64,000 nt of DNA from Robiginitalea marina. GTDB taxonomy: Bacteria; Bacteroidota; Bacteroidia; Flavobacteriales; Flavobacteriaceae. Positions 17,111 through 24,840 of this stretch are shown one piece after another; the stretch's first letter is position 1; each line of letters opens with the position of its first letter. The stretch covers positions 1-64,000 of the forward strand of contig NZ_JAMXIB010000012.1 of the NCBI RefSeq assembly GCF_024006985.1, read 5' to 3'. A program made the position numbers and the translations under genes. The notes under the pieces are model-generated. The model saw nothing but the letters and a program-made list of their open reading frames with translations, had not been told where the DNA came from and made no database searches.

Positions 17111-18232
17111 TTAGCCCCTCTTGCTGAACCCGACGATCAGTTTTGCCGCTTTATAGCTGGCGCCTTTTCCCCCCAGTTTTTGGCGCAGCACCCCGTAGGC
17201 TTCCAGTTGCTCCTCCCTGCCCTTTCCTTCCAGGATGGCTTCCAGTTCCCCGGAGAGGTTGTCCGGGGTCAGGTCCCCCTGGATCAGTTCCGTCACCACT
17301 TCCCGGTCCATGATCAGGTTTACCAGGGAAATATATTTCAGGGTGATCAGCCGCCGGGCAATCTGGTAAGATACCCAGTTGCCCTTGTAGCAAACCACCT
17401 GGGGGACCCCAAGCAGGGCGGTTTCCAGGGTTGCAGTGCCACTGGTCACCAGGGCCGCATGGGCATGGAGGAGCAGGGGGTAGGTCTGCTCCTGCAGCAG
17501 GCGGGCCCGGGAGCCTTCCAGGAATTCCCGGTAGAAGTCGGGGTCCAGGCTGGGCGCCCCCGCCACCACAAACTGGTATGCGGGGAAGCGGGGCACCAGG
17601 GCAAGCATTACCGGCAAAATGCTTCGCACTTCCTGGGCCCGGCTTCCCGGCAGGATGGCTATAATGGGCTTGTCAGGGTCCAGCCCGTGGGCCTGGCGAA
17701 AGCCGGCCGGGTCCCGTTCCGGGAGCCCTTCCAGGGCATCGATGAGGGGATGCCCCACGAAATGTACTGGCATCCCGTGCTTTTCCTCATAAAATTCCTT
17801 TTCAAACGGAAGGATGACGTATAGTTCATCGATATCCCTTTTGATCTTTCGCACCCTGCCTTCCCTCGAGGCCCACACCTGGGGGGAAATGTAGTAATGG
17901 GTACGGTATCCCTTCTGCCTTGCCCACTGGGCGATGCGGAGGTTGAAGCCCGAGAAATCGATGAAGATAAGGGCGTCTGGCCCGAAGCTTTCGATGTCCT
18001 TTTTGCAGAAGGAAAGGTTGCGGAAGATGGCGGGCAGGTTGGCCAGGACTTCCAGGAACCCCATGAATGAGAGTTCCCGGTAGTGCTTTACCAGGGTGGC
18101 CCCGGCAGCTTCCATGCGGTCCCCGCCCCAGCAGCGCACCTCGGCACCGGGGTCGTGGCGGTGGAGGGCACGGACCAGGTTCGACCCGTGAAGGTCCCCG
18201 GAAGCTTCCCCTGCGATGATGTAGTACTTCAC
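17111..18232 (-). CDS. lpxB: Lipid-A-disaccharide synthase
   Basis: It condenses UDP-2,3-diacylglucosamine with lipid X to form the lipid A disaccharide, at the inner membrane. The 373-residue protein opens with MKYYIIAGEASGDLHGS, the diagnostic LpxB N-terminus. FIDFSGFNLRIA (near residue 91), YISPQVWASREGR (near 117) and ILPGSRAQEV (near 194) are also typical of this GT19 family. The start overlaps the preceding small membrane protein gene by 4 bp, so it is transcribed with surE. It is one of three LPS-biogenesis loci in the window. Confidence 0.95.
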   Translation of the reverse strand: MKYYIIAGEASGDLHGSNLVRALHRHDPGAEVRCWGGDRMEAAGATLVKHYRELSFMGFLEVLANLPAIFRNLSFCKKDIESFGPDALIFIDFSGFNLRIAQWARQKGYRTHYYISPQVWASREGRVRKIKRDIDELYVILPFEKEFYEEKHGMPVHFVGHPLIDALEGLPERDPAGFRQAHGLDPDKPIIAILPGSRAQEVRSILPVMLALVPRFPAYQFVVAGAPSLDPDFYREFLEGSRARLLQEQTYPLLLHAHAALVTSGTATLETALLGVPQVVCYKGNWVSYQIARRLITLKYISLVNLIMDREVVTELIQGDLTPDNLSGELEAILEGKGREEQLEAYGVLRQKLGGKGASYKAAKLIVGFSKRG

Positions 18233-18528
18233 CCTCCGAAAAGTTTATAATACAGGATAACCAGGGCCGTCAGGACGGTCGCCATAAGGACCCCGCGGGC
18301 GCGGTGGTCGCGCCGGAGCTTCAGGAACCCGAAAAAGGCAAAGAGGTTCAGGATGGCCCCCAGGGCGAGCAGGCTTCCCACGTGTCCCTGCTGCACGGCG
18401 GCAGCATAGGCATCGGCAATTCCCAGATCGGAGAACAGCCAGATGTAGAGCAGTACCCCCAGGGTATTGGCAATGATTCCCACCGCAAAACCAATGGCCA
18501 TTTCCCGGGCCGGATGTATTTTATTCAT
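18229..18528 (-). CDS. Small membrane protein of unknown function
   Basis: A 99-residue protein overlapping surE by 8 bp at its start and lpxB by 4 bp at its end, which strongly supports it as a real, translationally coupled gene. Three hydrophobic stretches are visible (about residues 10-33, 48-68 and 79-96), separated by short basic loops (LKLRRDHRARG). No family function is recognised. Being locked between surE and lpxB suggests a membrane role linked to lipid A synthesis, but this is inference. Confidence 0.75.
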   Translation of the reverse strand: MNKIHPAREMAIGFAVGIIANTLGVLLYIWLFSDLGIADAYAAAVQQGHVGSLLALGAILNLFAFFGFLKLRRDHRARGVLMATVLTALVILYYKLFGG

Positions 18529-19300
18529 GGAGTGACCAGTTATTCAGTTCCTGTATGGCGTGATGGGCGGTGAGGTCAAACTGGGTCGGCACCACCGAAA
18601 CATAGCCCTGGGCCAGGGCCCACTCGTCGGTATCCATCCCCTTGTCGAGCAGTTCGAATTCCCCGGTAAGCCAGTAATAATCCCGTCCGCTCGGGTTGGT
18701 CCGCTTGTCGAACTTTTCCTTCCAGTTTGCCCGGGCCTGCCGGCAAACCCTGATGCCTTTGGGGAGCTCACCCCGGGTCCTGGGGATATTGACGTTCAGG
18801 ACCACCCCTTCCGGGATCCCTTGTTTGAGGGATTCCCGGGCAATTTGCTTTACCGCTTTTTCGGCGGGCCGGAAATCCGCTTCCCAGGAATAGTCGCACA
18901 GGGAAAACCCGATGGCGGGCACCCCTTCGATCCCCGCCTCAATGGCAGCGCTCATGGTCCCGGAATAAATCACGTTGATCGAGGCGTTCGACCCGTGGTT
19001 GATCCCGCTTACGCACAGGTCGGGCCTGCGGGGCAGGAGCTCCTGCAGGGCCAGCTTCACGCAGTCGGCCGGGGTCCCGCTGCAGCTGTATTCTTCCAGC
19101 GCCCCGTCTCCCGGGTCTGTGACCACCCGCTTGAAATACAACGTGCTGTCGATGGTTATGGCGTGGCCCATGCCCGATTGGGGGCTGTCCGGCGCAACGA
19201 CCACCACGTCCCCCAGGTCCTTCATGTAGCGGATCAGCATCCGCAATCCGGGTGCGGTGATCCCGTCGTCATTGGTAACCAGGATAAGGGGTTTGGGCAT
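18521..19300 (-). CDS. surE: 5'/3'-nucleotidase SurE
   Basis: A metal-dependent nucleoside-monophosphate phosphatase linked to stationary-phase survival. The 259-residue protein begins MPKPLILVTNDDGITAPG; the paired aspartates in TNDDG bind the metal, and SGINHGSNASINVIYSGT (near residues 95-112) is the second signature. ATG at 19300 is chosen over an upstream in-frame TTG at 19321, because that TTG lies inside the promoter-like TATTTTTG and SurE proteins start just before the ILVTNDDG strand. It is the first gene of the surE / small protein / lpxB run. Confidence 0.94.
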   Translation of the reverse strand: MPKPLILVTNDDGITAPGLRMLIRYMKDLGDVVVVAPDSPQSGMGHAITIDSTLYFKRVVTDPGDGALEEYSCSGTPADCVKLALQELLPRRPDLCVSGINHGSNASINVIYSGTMSAAIEAGIEGVPAIGFSLCDYSWEADFRPAEKAVKQIARESLKQGIPEGVVLNVNIPRTRGELPKGIRVCRQARANWKEKFDKRTNPSGRDYYWLTGEFELLDKGMDTDEWALAQGYVSVVPTQFDLTAHHAIQELNNWSLHE

Positions 19301-19318
19301 TGGATATACTTTACCGTG

Positions 19319-19326
19319 CAAAAATA
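19319..19326 (-). promoter_or_regulatory. -7 promoter element for the surE-lpxB operon
   Basis: The minus strand reads TATTTTTG, a perfect match to the Bacteroidota -7 consensus TAnnTTTG, 18 bases upstream of the surE ATG. A clean -33 TTTG was not found at the expected distance (TTTC occurs about 23 bases further up). Confidence 0.45.
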
Positions 19327-19480
19327 CGTTTTTCGTAAATAGGGCTGCGGAAAGGGGGCATTAACAAAAAATTAATGTCATCCCTCAGGGCTGGCATGGT
19401 TTTTTCTGTACTTTAGGGGGTTCAATGCCAGATCAAAGGCAGTTTTGCGGTCCCCGGGACCAGTAAATAAAAAGAGTTAC

Positions 19481-21598
19481 ATGAAAAGGAATTTTGTGTT
19501 AGTGTTATCGATCCTGCTGATTGCCGTGGCATCCTGCAGTTTCACCAACCGTTCGTTCGAAACCGACGACCGCGATAAACTTTTACTCGATCTGATCACC
19601 TATGTGCTGGAACGCGGCCACTACGAGCCCAGGGATATTGACGATGATTTTTCAGTAAGTGTTTTTGAAGACTTCATCGACGTGATTGATCCCACCAAAA
19701 GGTATTTCCTGGAATCGGACCTCGAGGAATTCGAGCAGTACAAATTCCAGCTCGACGACCAGATCAAAAATACCGAGATATCCTTCTTTAACCTGGTATA
19801 TGAGCGGCTCATGCAGCGCATGGACCAGATCCGGGAGATGTACCCGGAGGTGCTGGAATCCCCTTTTGATTTTTCGGTTCAGGAATACATCGACGTCGAT
19901 TATGAAAAACAGGGGTATGCCAAAGACCGGAAGGAACTCGCCGACCGCTGGCGCAAGCAGCTGAAGTACGCCACCATAGGCACGTATGAATCTAAGCTGA
20001 ACCTTGGGGCCGCCGATCCTTCTCAGGCACTTACCCCGGAGGAAGCTGAAAGGGAAGCCCGGGAAAATACCCGGAAAACCATGGAGGAGTACTTCGATTT
20101 CGTCGATGACCTCCAGCGTCAGGACTGGTTTGTACAGTACCTGAACACCATTGTGGACGAATTCGACCCCCATACCTATTACTTTGCCCCGGAGGACAAG
20201 GAACGTTTCGATGTCAGTATGTCAGGAAAGTTTGAAGGCATAGGGGCGCGCCTGCAAAAACAGTCGGAGGGCGCCAAGATCGTCGAGATTATCTCCGGAG
20301 GGCCGGTCTGGAGGGACCAGCGCCTGGAAGTGGGCGATGAAATCCTCAAGGTCGGACAGGACGGGGAGCCCCCTGTAAACATCGTGGGCATGCGTTTGGA
20401 CGATGCCATCAAACTGATCAAGGGCCCGAAAGGCACCGTGGTGGACCTCACGGTGCGCAAGGTCGATGGTACCGTGGAGGTGATTTCCATTACCCGGGAT
20501 GTGGTGGAATTGGAGGAGTCTTTTGCCAAGTCGGCCGTGATCAGGAAAGAGGATAAAAAATACGGGCTGATCAACCTCCCCAAATTCTACGTGGATTTCG
20601 ACGATTACACGGAGCGCAATGCCGCCACCGATGTGGCCCGGGAAATCGAACGGCTGAAGTCCGAAGGGGCCGAGGGCCTCATCCTGGACCTCAGGGACAA
20701 CGGGGGCGGGTCGCTGAAGACCGTGGTCGATATGGCCGGGTTGTTTATCAAGGACGGCCCTATCGTGCAGGTACGCTCTTCCGCCAGGGACAAGGAAATC
20801 TACGAGGACAAGGATGAGCGCATCCAATGGGATGGCCCGCTGGTGATCCTGGTCAACGAACTTTCCGCCTCGGCTTCAGAAATCCTTGCGGCTGCCATGC
20901 AGGATTACCGCAGGGCGGTGGTGATCGGCAGCAGGCAAACCTTCGGCAAGGGTACGGTGCAGAACCTTATCCCCCTGGAGAATATCGTCCGCAGCAATGA
21001 ATACGGCGACCTGGGCGCCATAAAACTCACCACCCAGAAGTTCTACCGCATCAATGGGGGCTCCACCCAACTGGAAGGGGTTAAAAGCGATGTGGTGGTG
21101 CCCGACCGGTACAGTTATATCGACCTGGGGGAACGGGACCAGCAAAACCCCCTGCAATGGGATAAGATCAGCCCGGCCTCCTATGAGCCCTGGGACGGCT
21201 ATATCGATTACGAAACAACCATTTCAAGGAGCACAGCCCGTATGAAGGCCCATCCGCAGATTGCCCTGATTGAGGAAAACGCCCGCTGGATCAAGGAACA
21301 GCAGGATGAAACCCAGGTCCCCCTGAACTTCGCGGAGTACCAGAGACGCGAGAAGGAAAACAAGGATAAGTCGCAATACTTCAGGTCCCAAATGGTCTAT
21401 GACTCCAAACTCGATTTCAGTTCCCCGCGCTATGAAAGGGAACTCTTTACACAGGACTCGGTGTTGCGCGACAAGCGCAACCGGTGGCACAAGGACCTGG
21501 CACGCGATGTATACGTGGAAGAAGCGGTGAATGTGTTGCAGGATTTGAAGCTCAACAACATTAAGAAAGATAAGCTGGCGAGCCGCACCCGGGGTTAA
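19481..21598 (+). CDS. Tail-specific (carboxy-terminal processing) protease, S41 family
   Basis: A 705-residue periplasmic serine peptidase of the Prc/Tsp type that degrades or trims proteins from their C-termini. ATG 19481 is used because it places a lipoprotein signal directly at the N-terminus (lipobox VASC, Cys19); an in-frame upstream ATG at 19445 adds 12 residues with no signal character. A Tsp-type N-terminal helical domain (about 25-215) precedes a PDZ domain (about 245-335, with GDEILKVGQDGEP). The protease core has LDLRDNGGGS near 409, the catalytic Ser in LSASASEIL and the catalytic Lys in GKGTVQ. A DUF3340-like C-terminal region follows. A terminator lies just downstream. Confidence 0.94.
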   Translation: MKRNFVLVLSILLIAVASCSFTNRSFETDDRDKLLLDLITYVLERGHYEPRDIDDDFSVSVFEDFIDVIDPTKRYFLESDLEEFEQYKFQLDDQIKNTEISFFNLVYERLMQRMDQIREMYPEVLESPFDFSVQEYIDVDYEKQGYAKDRKELADRWRKQLKYATIGTYESKLNLGAADPSQALTPEEAEREARENTRKTMEEYFDFVDDLQRQDWFVQYLNTIVDEFDPHTYYFAPEDKERFDVSMSGKFEGIGARLQKQSEGAKIVEIISGGPVWRDQRLEVGDEILKVGQDGEPPVNIVGMRLDDAIKLIKGPKGTVVDLTVRKVDGTVEVISITRDVVELEESFAKSAVIRKEDKKYGLINLPKFYVDFDDYTERNAATDVAREIERLKSEGAEGLILDLRDNGGGSLKTVVDMAGLFIKDGPIVQVRSSARDKEIYEDKDERIQWDGPLVILVNELSASASEILAAAMQDYRRAVVIGSRQTFGKGTVQNLIPLENIVRSNEYGDLGAIKLTTQKFYRINGGSTQLEGVKSDVVVPDRYSYIDLGERDQQNPLQWDKISPASYEPWDGYIDYETTISRSTARMKAHPQIALIEENARWIKEQQDETQVPLNFAEYQRREKENKDKSQYFRSQMVYDSKLDFSSPRYERELFTQDSVLRDKRNRWHKDLARDVYVEEAVNVLQDLKLNNIKKDKLASRTRG

Positions 21599-21629
21599 GG
21601 CCTTCGGGGTGGTTTGCACAACCCAAAGC

Positions 21630-21661
21630 GACCCGGGGGACTTCCCCGGGTCCTTTTTTTT
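21630..21661 (+). terminator. Terminator after the tail-specific protease gene
   Basis: A perfect 9-bp stem GACCCGGGG (21630-21638) / CCCCGGGTC (21644-21652) with loop GACTT is followed by a run of eight T (21654-21661). It lies 31 bases past the stop codon. Confidence 0.92.
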
Positions 21662-21672
21662 GGCGTGCGGCC

Positions 21673-22221
21673 TCAGTCTTTCAGGCGGGATGCAAATTGC
21701 TCCCTGAGCTTGCGGAGTTTCGGGCTGATGACTGCCCGGCAATACCCTTCCGAAGCGTGGTCCTCATAGTAGTTCTGGTGGTAGTCCTCCGCCTCATACC
21801 AGTTCTTCAGGGGGCTGAGCTCGGTAACGATGGGGGCATCGAAGTATTCGGCCATTTCGCTGAGCACCGTTTCCGCGGTGGCTTTTTGCCCTTCATCCAG
21901 GTAGAAAATCACCGACCGGTACTGGGTACCGACGTCGGCCCCCTGCCGGTTAAGGGTGGTTGGGTCATGGGTCGCCATAAAAATCACCAGCAGGTCGCGG
22001 TAGCTGATTAGGGAAGGGTCAAAGGTAATCCGAACCACCTCGGCGTGGCCCGTAAGGCCGGAGCAGACCTCCCGGTAAGTTGGCCTGCCAGGGGCAGCTC
22101 CCCCGCTGTACCCCGAGATGACCTTCCTTACCCCCCGAACGTTCTGAAAAACGGCTTCCGTACACCAGAAGCACCCTCCGCCAAGGACAGCATCCTGCAG
22201 GGAATCAACCTTCGTTCCCAT
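21673..22221 (-). CDS. msrA: Peptide methionine (S)-S-oxide reductase MsrA
   Basis: It reduces the S-epimer of methionine sulfoxide in proteins and free methionine. The 182-residue protein has the catalytic motif GGGCFWC at residues 14-20 right after the start, followed by SGYSGG and an HAEVVRITFDP segment typical of MsrA. ATG 22221 (MGTKVDSLQDAVLGGGC) is chosen; an open upstream extension only adds an unconserved tail. It overlaps the msrB gene by 17 bp, so both are translated from one transcript. The two enzymes together cover both sulfoxide epimers. Confidence 0.94.
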   Translation of the reverse strand: MGTKVDSLQDAVLGGGCFWCTEAVFQNVRGVRKVISGYSGGAAPGRPTYREVCSGLTGHAEVVRITFDPSLISYRDLLVIFMATHDPTTLNRQGADVGTQYRSVIFYLDEGQKATAETVLSEMAEYFDAPIVTELSPLKNWYEAEDYHQNYYEDHASEGYCRAVISPKLRKLREQFASRLKD

Positions 22222-22666
22222 CGCGTGTTTCGTGTTTAAGGGCCAGGGAGTTGATGCAGTACCTGAGGCCGCCGGGGGGCGGTCCATCGGGAAACACATG
22301 GCCAAGGTGGGCGTCGCAGCTATTGCATTGTACTTCCACCCGGACCATGCCAAAAGAAGTATCTTTTATATACTTGATCGCATTGGCTTCGGTGGGTTGG
22401 GTAAAACTGGGCCAGCCGGTGCCCGAATCGAACTTGATGCGGGAATCGAAAAGGGAGGCCCCACAGCAGGCACACCGGTAGGCCCCCGGGTCATGGCTGT
22501 GGCACAGGGCCCCGGAATGCGGGGCCTCGGTTCCGTGCATGCGGGTTATCCGGAATACCTCCGGGTCGAGTTCGGCCTTCCAGGTTTCCAGCGGTTTTTC
22601 CACCCTCCTGTCGGGCTGCGGATTCCCCCGGGTGGCATAATGCATAATATCTTTCCAGGTAAGCAT
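22205..22666 (-). CDS. msrB: Peptide methionine (R)-S-oxide reductase MsrB
   Basis: It reduces the R-epimer of protein methionine sulfoxide. The conserved core includes the substrate-binding SGTGWPSF, two zinc-ligand pairs (CACC and CNSC) and the catalytic Cys in RYCINS, preceded by HLGHVFPDGP. ATG 22666 (MLTWKDIMHY) is preferred, giving about 153 residues; a start at 22645 (MHYATRG) is also possible, and an in-frame ATG 48 bases upstream gives an unusual extension. No signal peptide is seen, so the enzyme is cytoplasmic. It precedes and overlaps msrA. Confidence 0.93.
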   Translation of the reverse strand: MLTWKDIMHYATRGNPQPDRRVEKPLETWKAELDPEVFRITRMHGTEAPHSGALCHSHDPGAYRCACCGASLFDSRIKFDSGTGWPSFTQPTEANAIKYIKDTSFGMVRVEVQCNSCDAHLGHVFPDGPPPGGLRYCINSLALKHETRDGNEG

Positions 22667-22744
22667 TTTCAAAGCATTTTTTTCAGCGGGCCGCAAGGCA
22701 TGGGCCCCGGCCAATTCTTTGCGAAGTTAGTGTAAATTTACGGC

Positions 22745-23560
22745 ATGTTGCGACGCGGCCTTTTCGGGGATAGATGGACCTATGTGCTTTTGTTTGTGCT
22801 GATGACTGCCGGGTTTTGGTGGCTCGAGCAGCAGGGGACGGAAGATCCCTATCCCTCCCCGGCCGGAGCGGAACGCACCGATTTTCCCCGGGAATACCTC
22901 CCCGGCTTTTCCGGAGGGGAACTGGTTTCCCATGACCATTACCTGCTTTCGTATTCAGAGCCCTACGAACAGGCCGCCTGGGTGGCCTATACGCTGAAGC
23001 GGGAACACCTGACGACCGACGACAGGGAACGCCCTTTTTTTGTGGAGGACCCTAAGGTGGCTACCCGTTCTGCCCACTGGCGAAACTATAAGGCCTCGGG
23101 GTACGACCGGGGCCACCTTTGCCCGGCCGGGGACCGGAGGTTTTCGGAGGCCGCCTATAACCAAACCTTTTATACCAGTAACATAAGCCCTCAGCACCCG
23201 GAATTCAATGCCGGGGTTTGGAATGAACTGGAAAAGCAGGTACGTCGCTGGGCCCGGGAATACGGGCAGGTGCACGTGGTAACCGGCGGGGTGCTGGAAC
23301 CCGGGCTCCCGCGCATTGGCGAAGAGGGGGTGGCGGTTCCCCGTTATTTTTACAAGGTGGTCTTCAGGGGCGGGGGGAGCCGGGTCAGGGCCCTGGGATT
23401 CCTCATCCCAAACGAGCCCTCCGGGGCGGCTCCTGAATCTTTCCTGGCACCCCTGGACCGCTTGGAATCCCTTACGGGGATCGACTTCTTTGCCCCCCTT
23501 CCCGAACCTGTACAGGAAGCCCTTGAGAGCCGGGTGGAAGCCCGCCACTGGAAGTTTTAA
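22745..23560 (+). CDS. DNA/RNA non-specific endonuclease
   Basis: A 271-residue nuclease of the NUC1 / endonuclease G class with the beta-beta-alpha-metal active site: the DRGHL motif (catalytic His about residue 120) and downstream YTSNISPQHPEFN and WNELE, which supply the metal-binding Asn. An N-terminal hydrophobic segment (about 11-28, YVLLFVLMTAGFWWL) should anchor it in, or export it across, the inner membrane, so it probably acts in the periplasm on incoming or extracellular nucleic acid. It is divergent from msrB and converges on rodA with a 4-bp overlap of the stop codons. Confidence 0.92.
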   Translation: MLRRGLFGDRWTYVLLFVLMTAGFWWLEQQGTEDPYPSPAGAERTDFPREYLPGFSGGELVSHDHYLLSYSEPYEQAAWVAYTLKREHLTTDDRERPFFVEDPKVATRSAHWRNYKASGYDRGHLCPAGDRRFSEAAYNQTFYTSNISPQHPEFNAGVWNELEKQVRRWAREYGQVHVVTGGVLEPGLPRIGEEGVAVPRYFYKVVFRGGGSRVRALGFLIPNEPSGAAPESFLAPLDRLESLTGIDFFAPLPEPVQEALESRVEARHWKF

Positions 23561-24840
23561 TCCCATTCCTTCAGGCGGTTGGCGTCCAACCTGAGTAAAA
23601 TAAACAGCAGCAGGGTAAAGCCGATAAGCCCGGAGCCACCATAGCTGAAAAAGGGCAGGGGGATGCCGATGGTGGGCAACATCCCGATCACCATCCCGAT
23701 ATTGATGAAGTAGTGTACCATCAGGATGGAGACCACGCCATACCCGTACATGCGGCTGAAGGGGTTTTTCTGGCGTTCGGCCAGGTGCACCAGGCGCAGC
23801 AGCAATATGGTGAACAGCAGCACCACGGTGCTGGTCCCCACGAACCCCCATTCTTCGCCTACCGTGGTAAAGATGTAGTCGGTGTGTTGTTCGGGAACAA
23901 AATCCCCTTTGGTACGCGTTCCTTCCAGGAATCCTTTCCCGAGGGTACCCCCCGATTCAATGGCCTTTTCGGACTGGTAGGTATTGTAGCCGATGGTTTT
24001 GCGGATTTCCTCCAGTTTTTCCGGGTCTTTTTCCAGGCGTAGCCAGAGGCTGAACCGGTCGCGATGGCGTTGTTCAAAAACATTCTCAAAGACAAAATTC
24101 ACCGATAGGGAAAAGGCCATGGCCAGCACATAGAGGCCGGCCACCGGGAGGAAGGGGATTTTGGCAGTGGGCTTTTTCAGCAGGAAGACCATGATCAGGG
24201 CCAGTCCCAGGCCAATCCCTACCCAGGCCGACCCGAACATAAGGGTGGTTATAAAGATGAGCACGGCGACCAGGGCTACCCCCAGGTACCATAGCGGAAG
24301 CCCTTCGCGGAAAAGCACGAACACAAGGGCAAAGAATACCAAGGCACTTCCCGGGTCGGGCTGGGGGATGATCAGCAGGGCCGGGAGGATAATGATCAGC
24401 AGGGCATACAGCTGGTCTTTCCGCCTCTTGATATCGGTTTGGATGTCGCTGAGGTATTTGGCCAGCGCCAGGGCGGTAGCCGTCTTGGCAAGTTCTGAGG
24501 GCTGCAGGTTGAAAAAGCCGAGGTCGTACCAGGAGGTGGCCCCGGCGATGGTTTTGCCAAAAGGGAACAGGCCTATGAGCAGCAACAGGGTCAGCAGGTA
24601 CAACAAACTGGAGAAGCGCTCGTAGAAACTCGCCTCCAGGCCCAGGACCAGCACAATGGAGGCCAGGCTGATCGCGATAAAAACCAGTTGTTTCCCGTAT
24701 TCCTGGCTAAGGTCGAATATGGAGGAATTCCCTTCGTCGTAGGTACTGGAGTAAATATTCATCCACCCCATCCCGACCAGGAGCAAAAAAATCAGGACGG
24801 TTATCCAGTCCATCCTGTGAAGCACGCTCCTACCAGACAT
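23557..24840 (-). CDS. rodA: Rod shape-determining protein RodA, SEDS peptidoglycan polymerase
   Basis: A 427-residue polytopic membrane protein that polymerises glycan strands for lateral wall growth together with PBP2. About ten hydrophobic helices can be traced. The SEDS signature is present near the C-terminus (EEWGFVGTSTVVLLF, about residue 325, and GIPLPFFSYGGSGLI, about 395-409). An enlarged periplasmic loop between about 265 and 320 carries many charged residues. The start overlaps the PBP2 gene by 11 bp, giving a coupled mrdA-rodA pair at the end of the mre operon. Confidence 0.95.
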   Translation of the reverse strand: MSGRSVLHRMDWITVLIFLLLVGMGWMNIYSSTYDEGNSSIFDLSQEYGKQLVFIAISLASIVLVLGLEASFYERFSSLLYLLTLLLLIGLFPFGKTIAGATSWYDLGFFNLQPSELAKTATALALAKYLSDIQTDIKRRKDQLYALLIIILPALLIIPQPDPGSALVFFALVFVLFREGLPLWYLGVALVAVLIFITTLMFGSAWVGIGLGLALIMVFLLKKPTAKIPFLPVAGLYVLAMAFSLSVNFVFENVFEQRHRDRFSLWLRLEKDPEKLEEIRKTIGYNTYQSEKAIESGGTLGKGFLEGTRTKGDFVPEQHTDYIFTTVGEEWGFVGTSTVVLLFTILLLRLVHLAERQKNPFSRMYGYGVVSILMVHYFINIGMVIGMLPTIGIPLPFFSYGGSGLIGFTLLLFILLRLDANRLKEWD

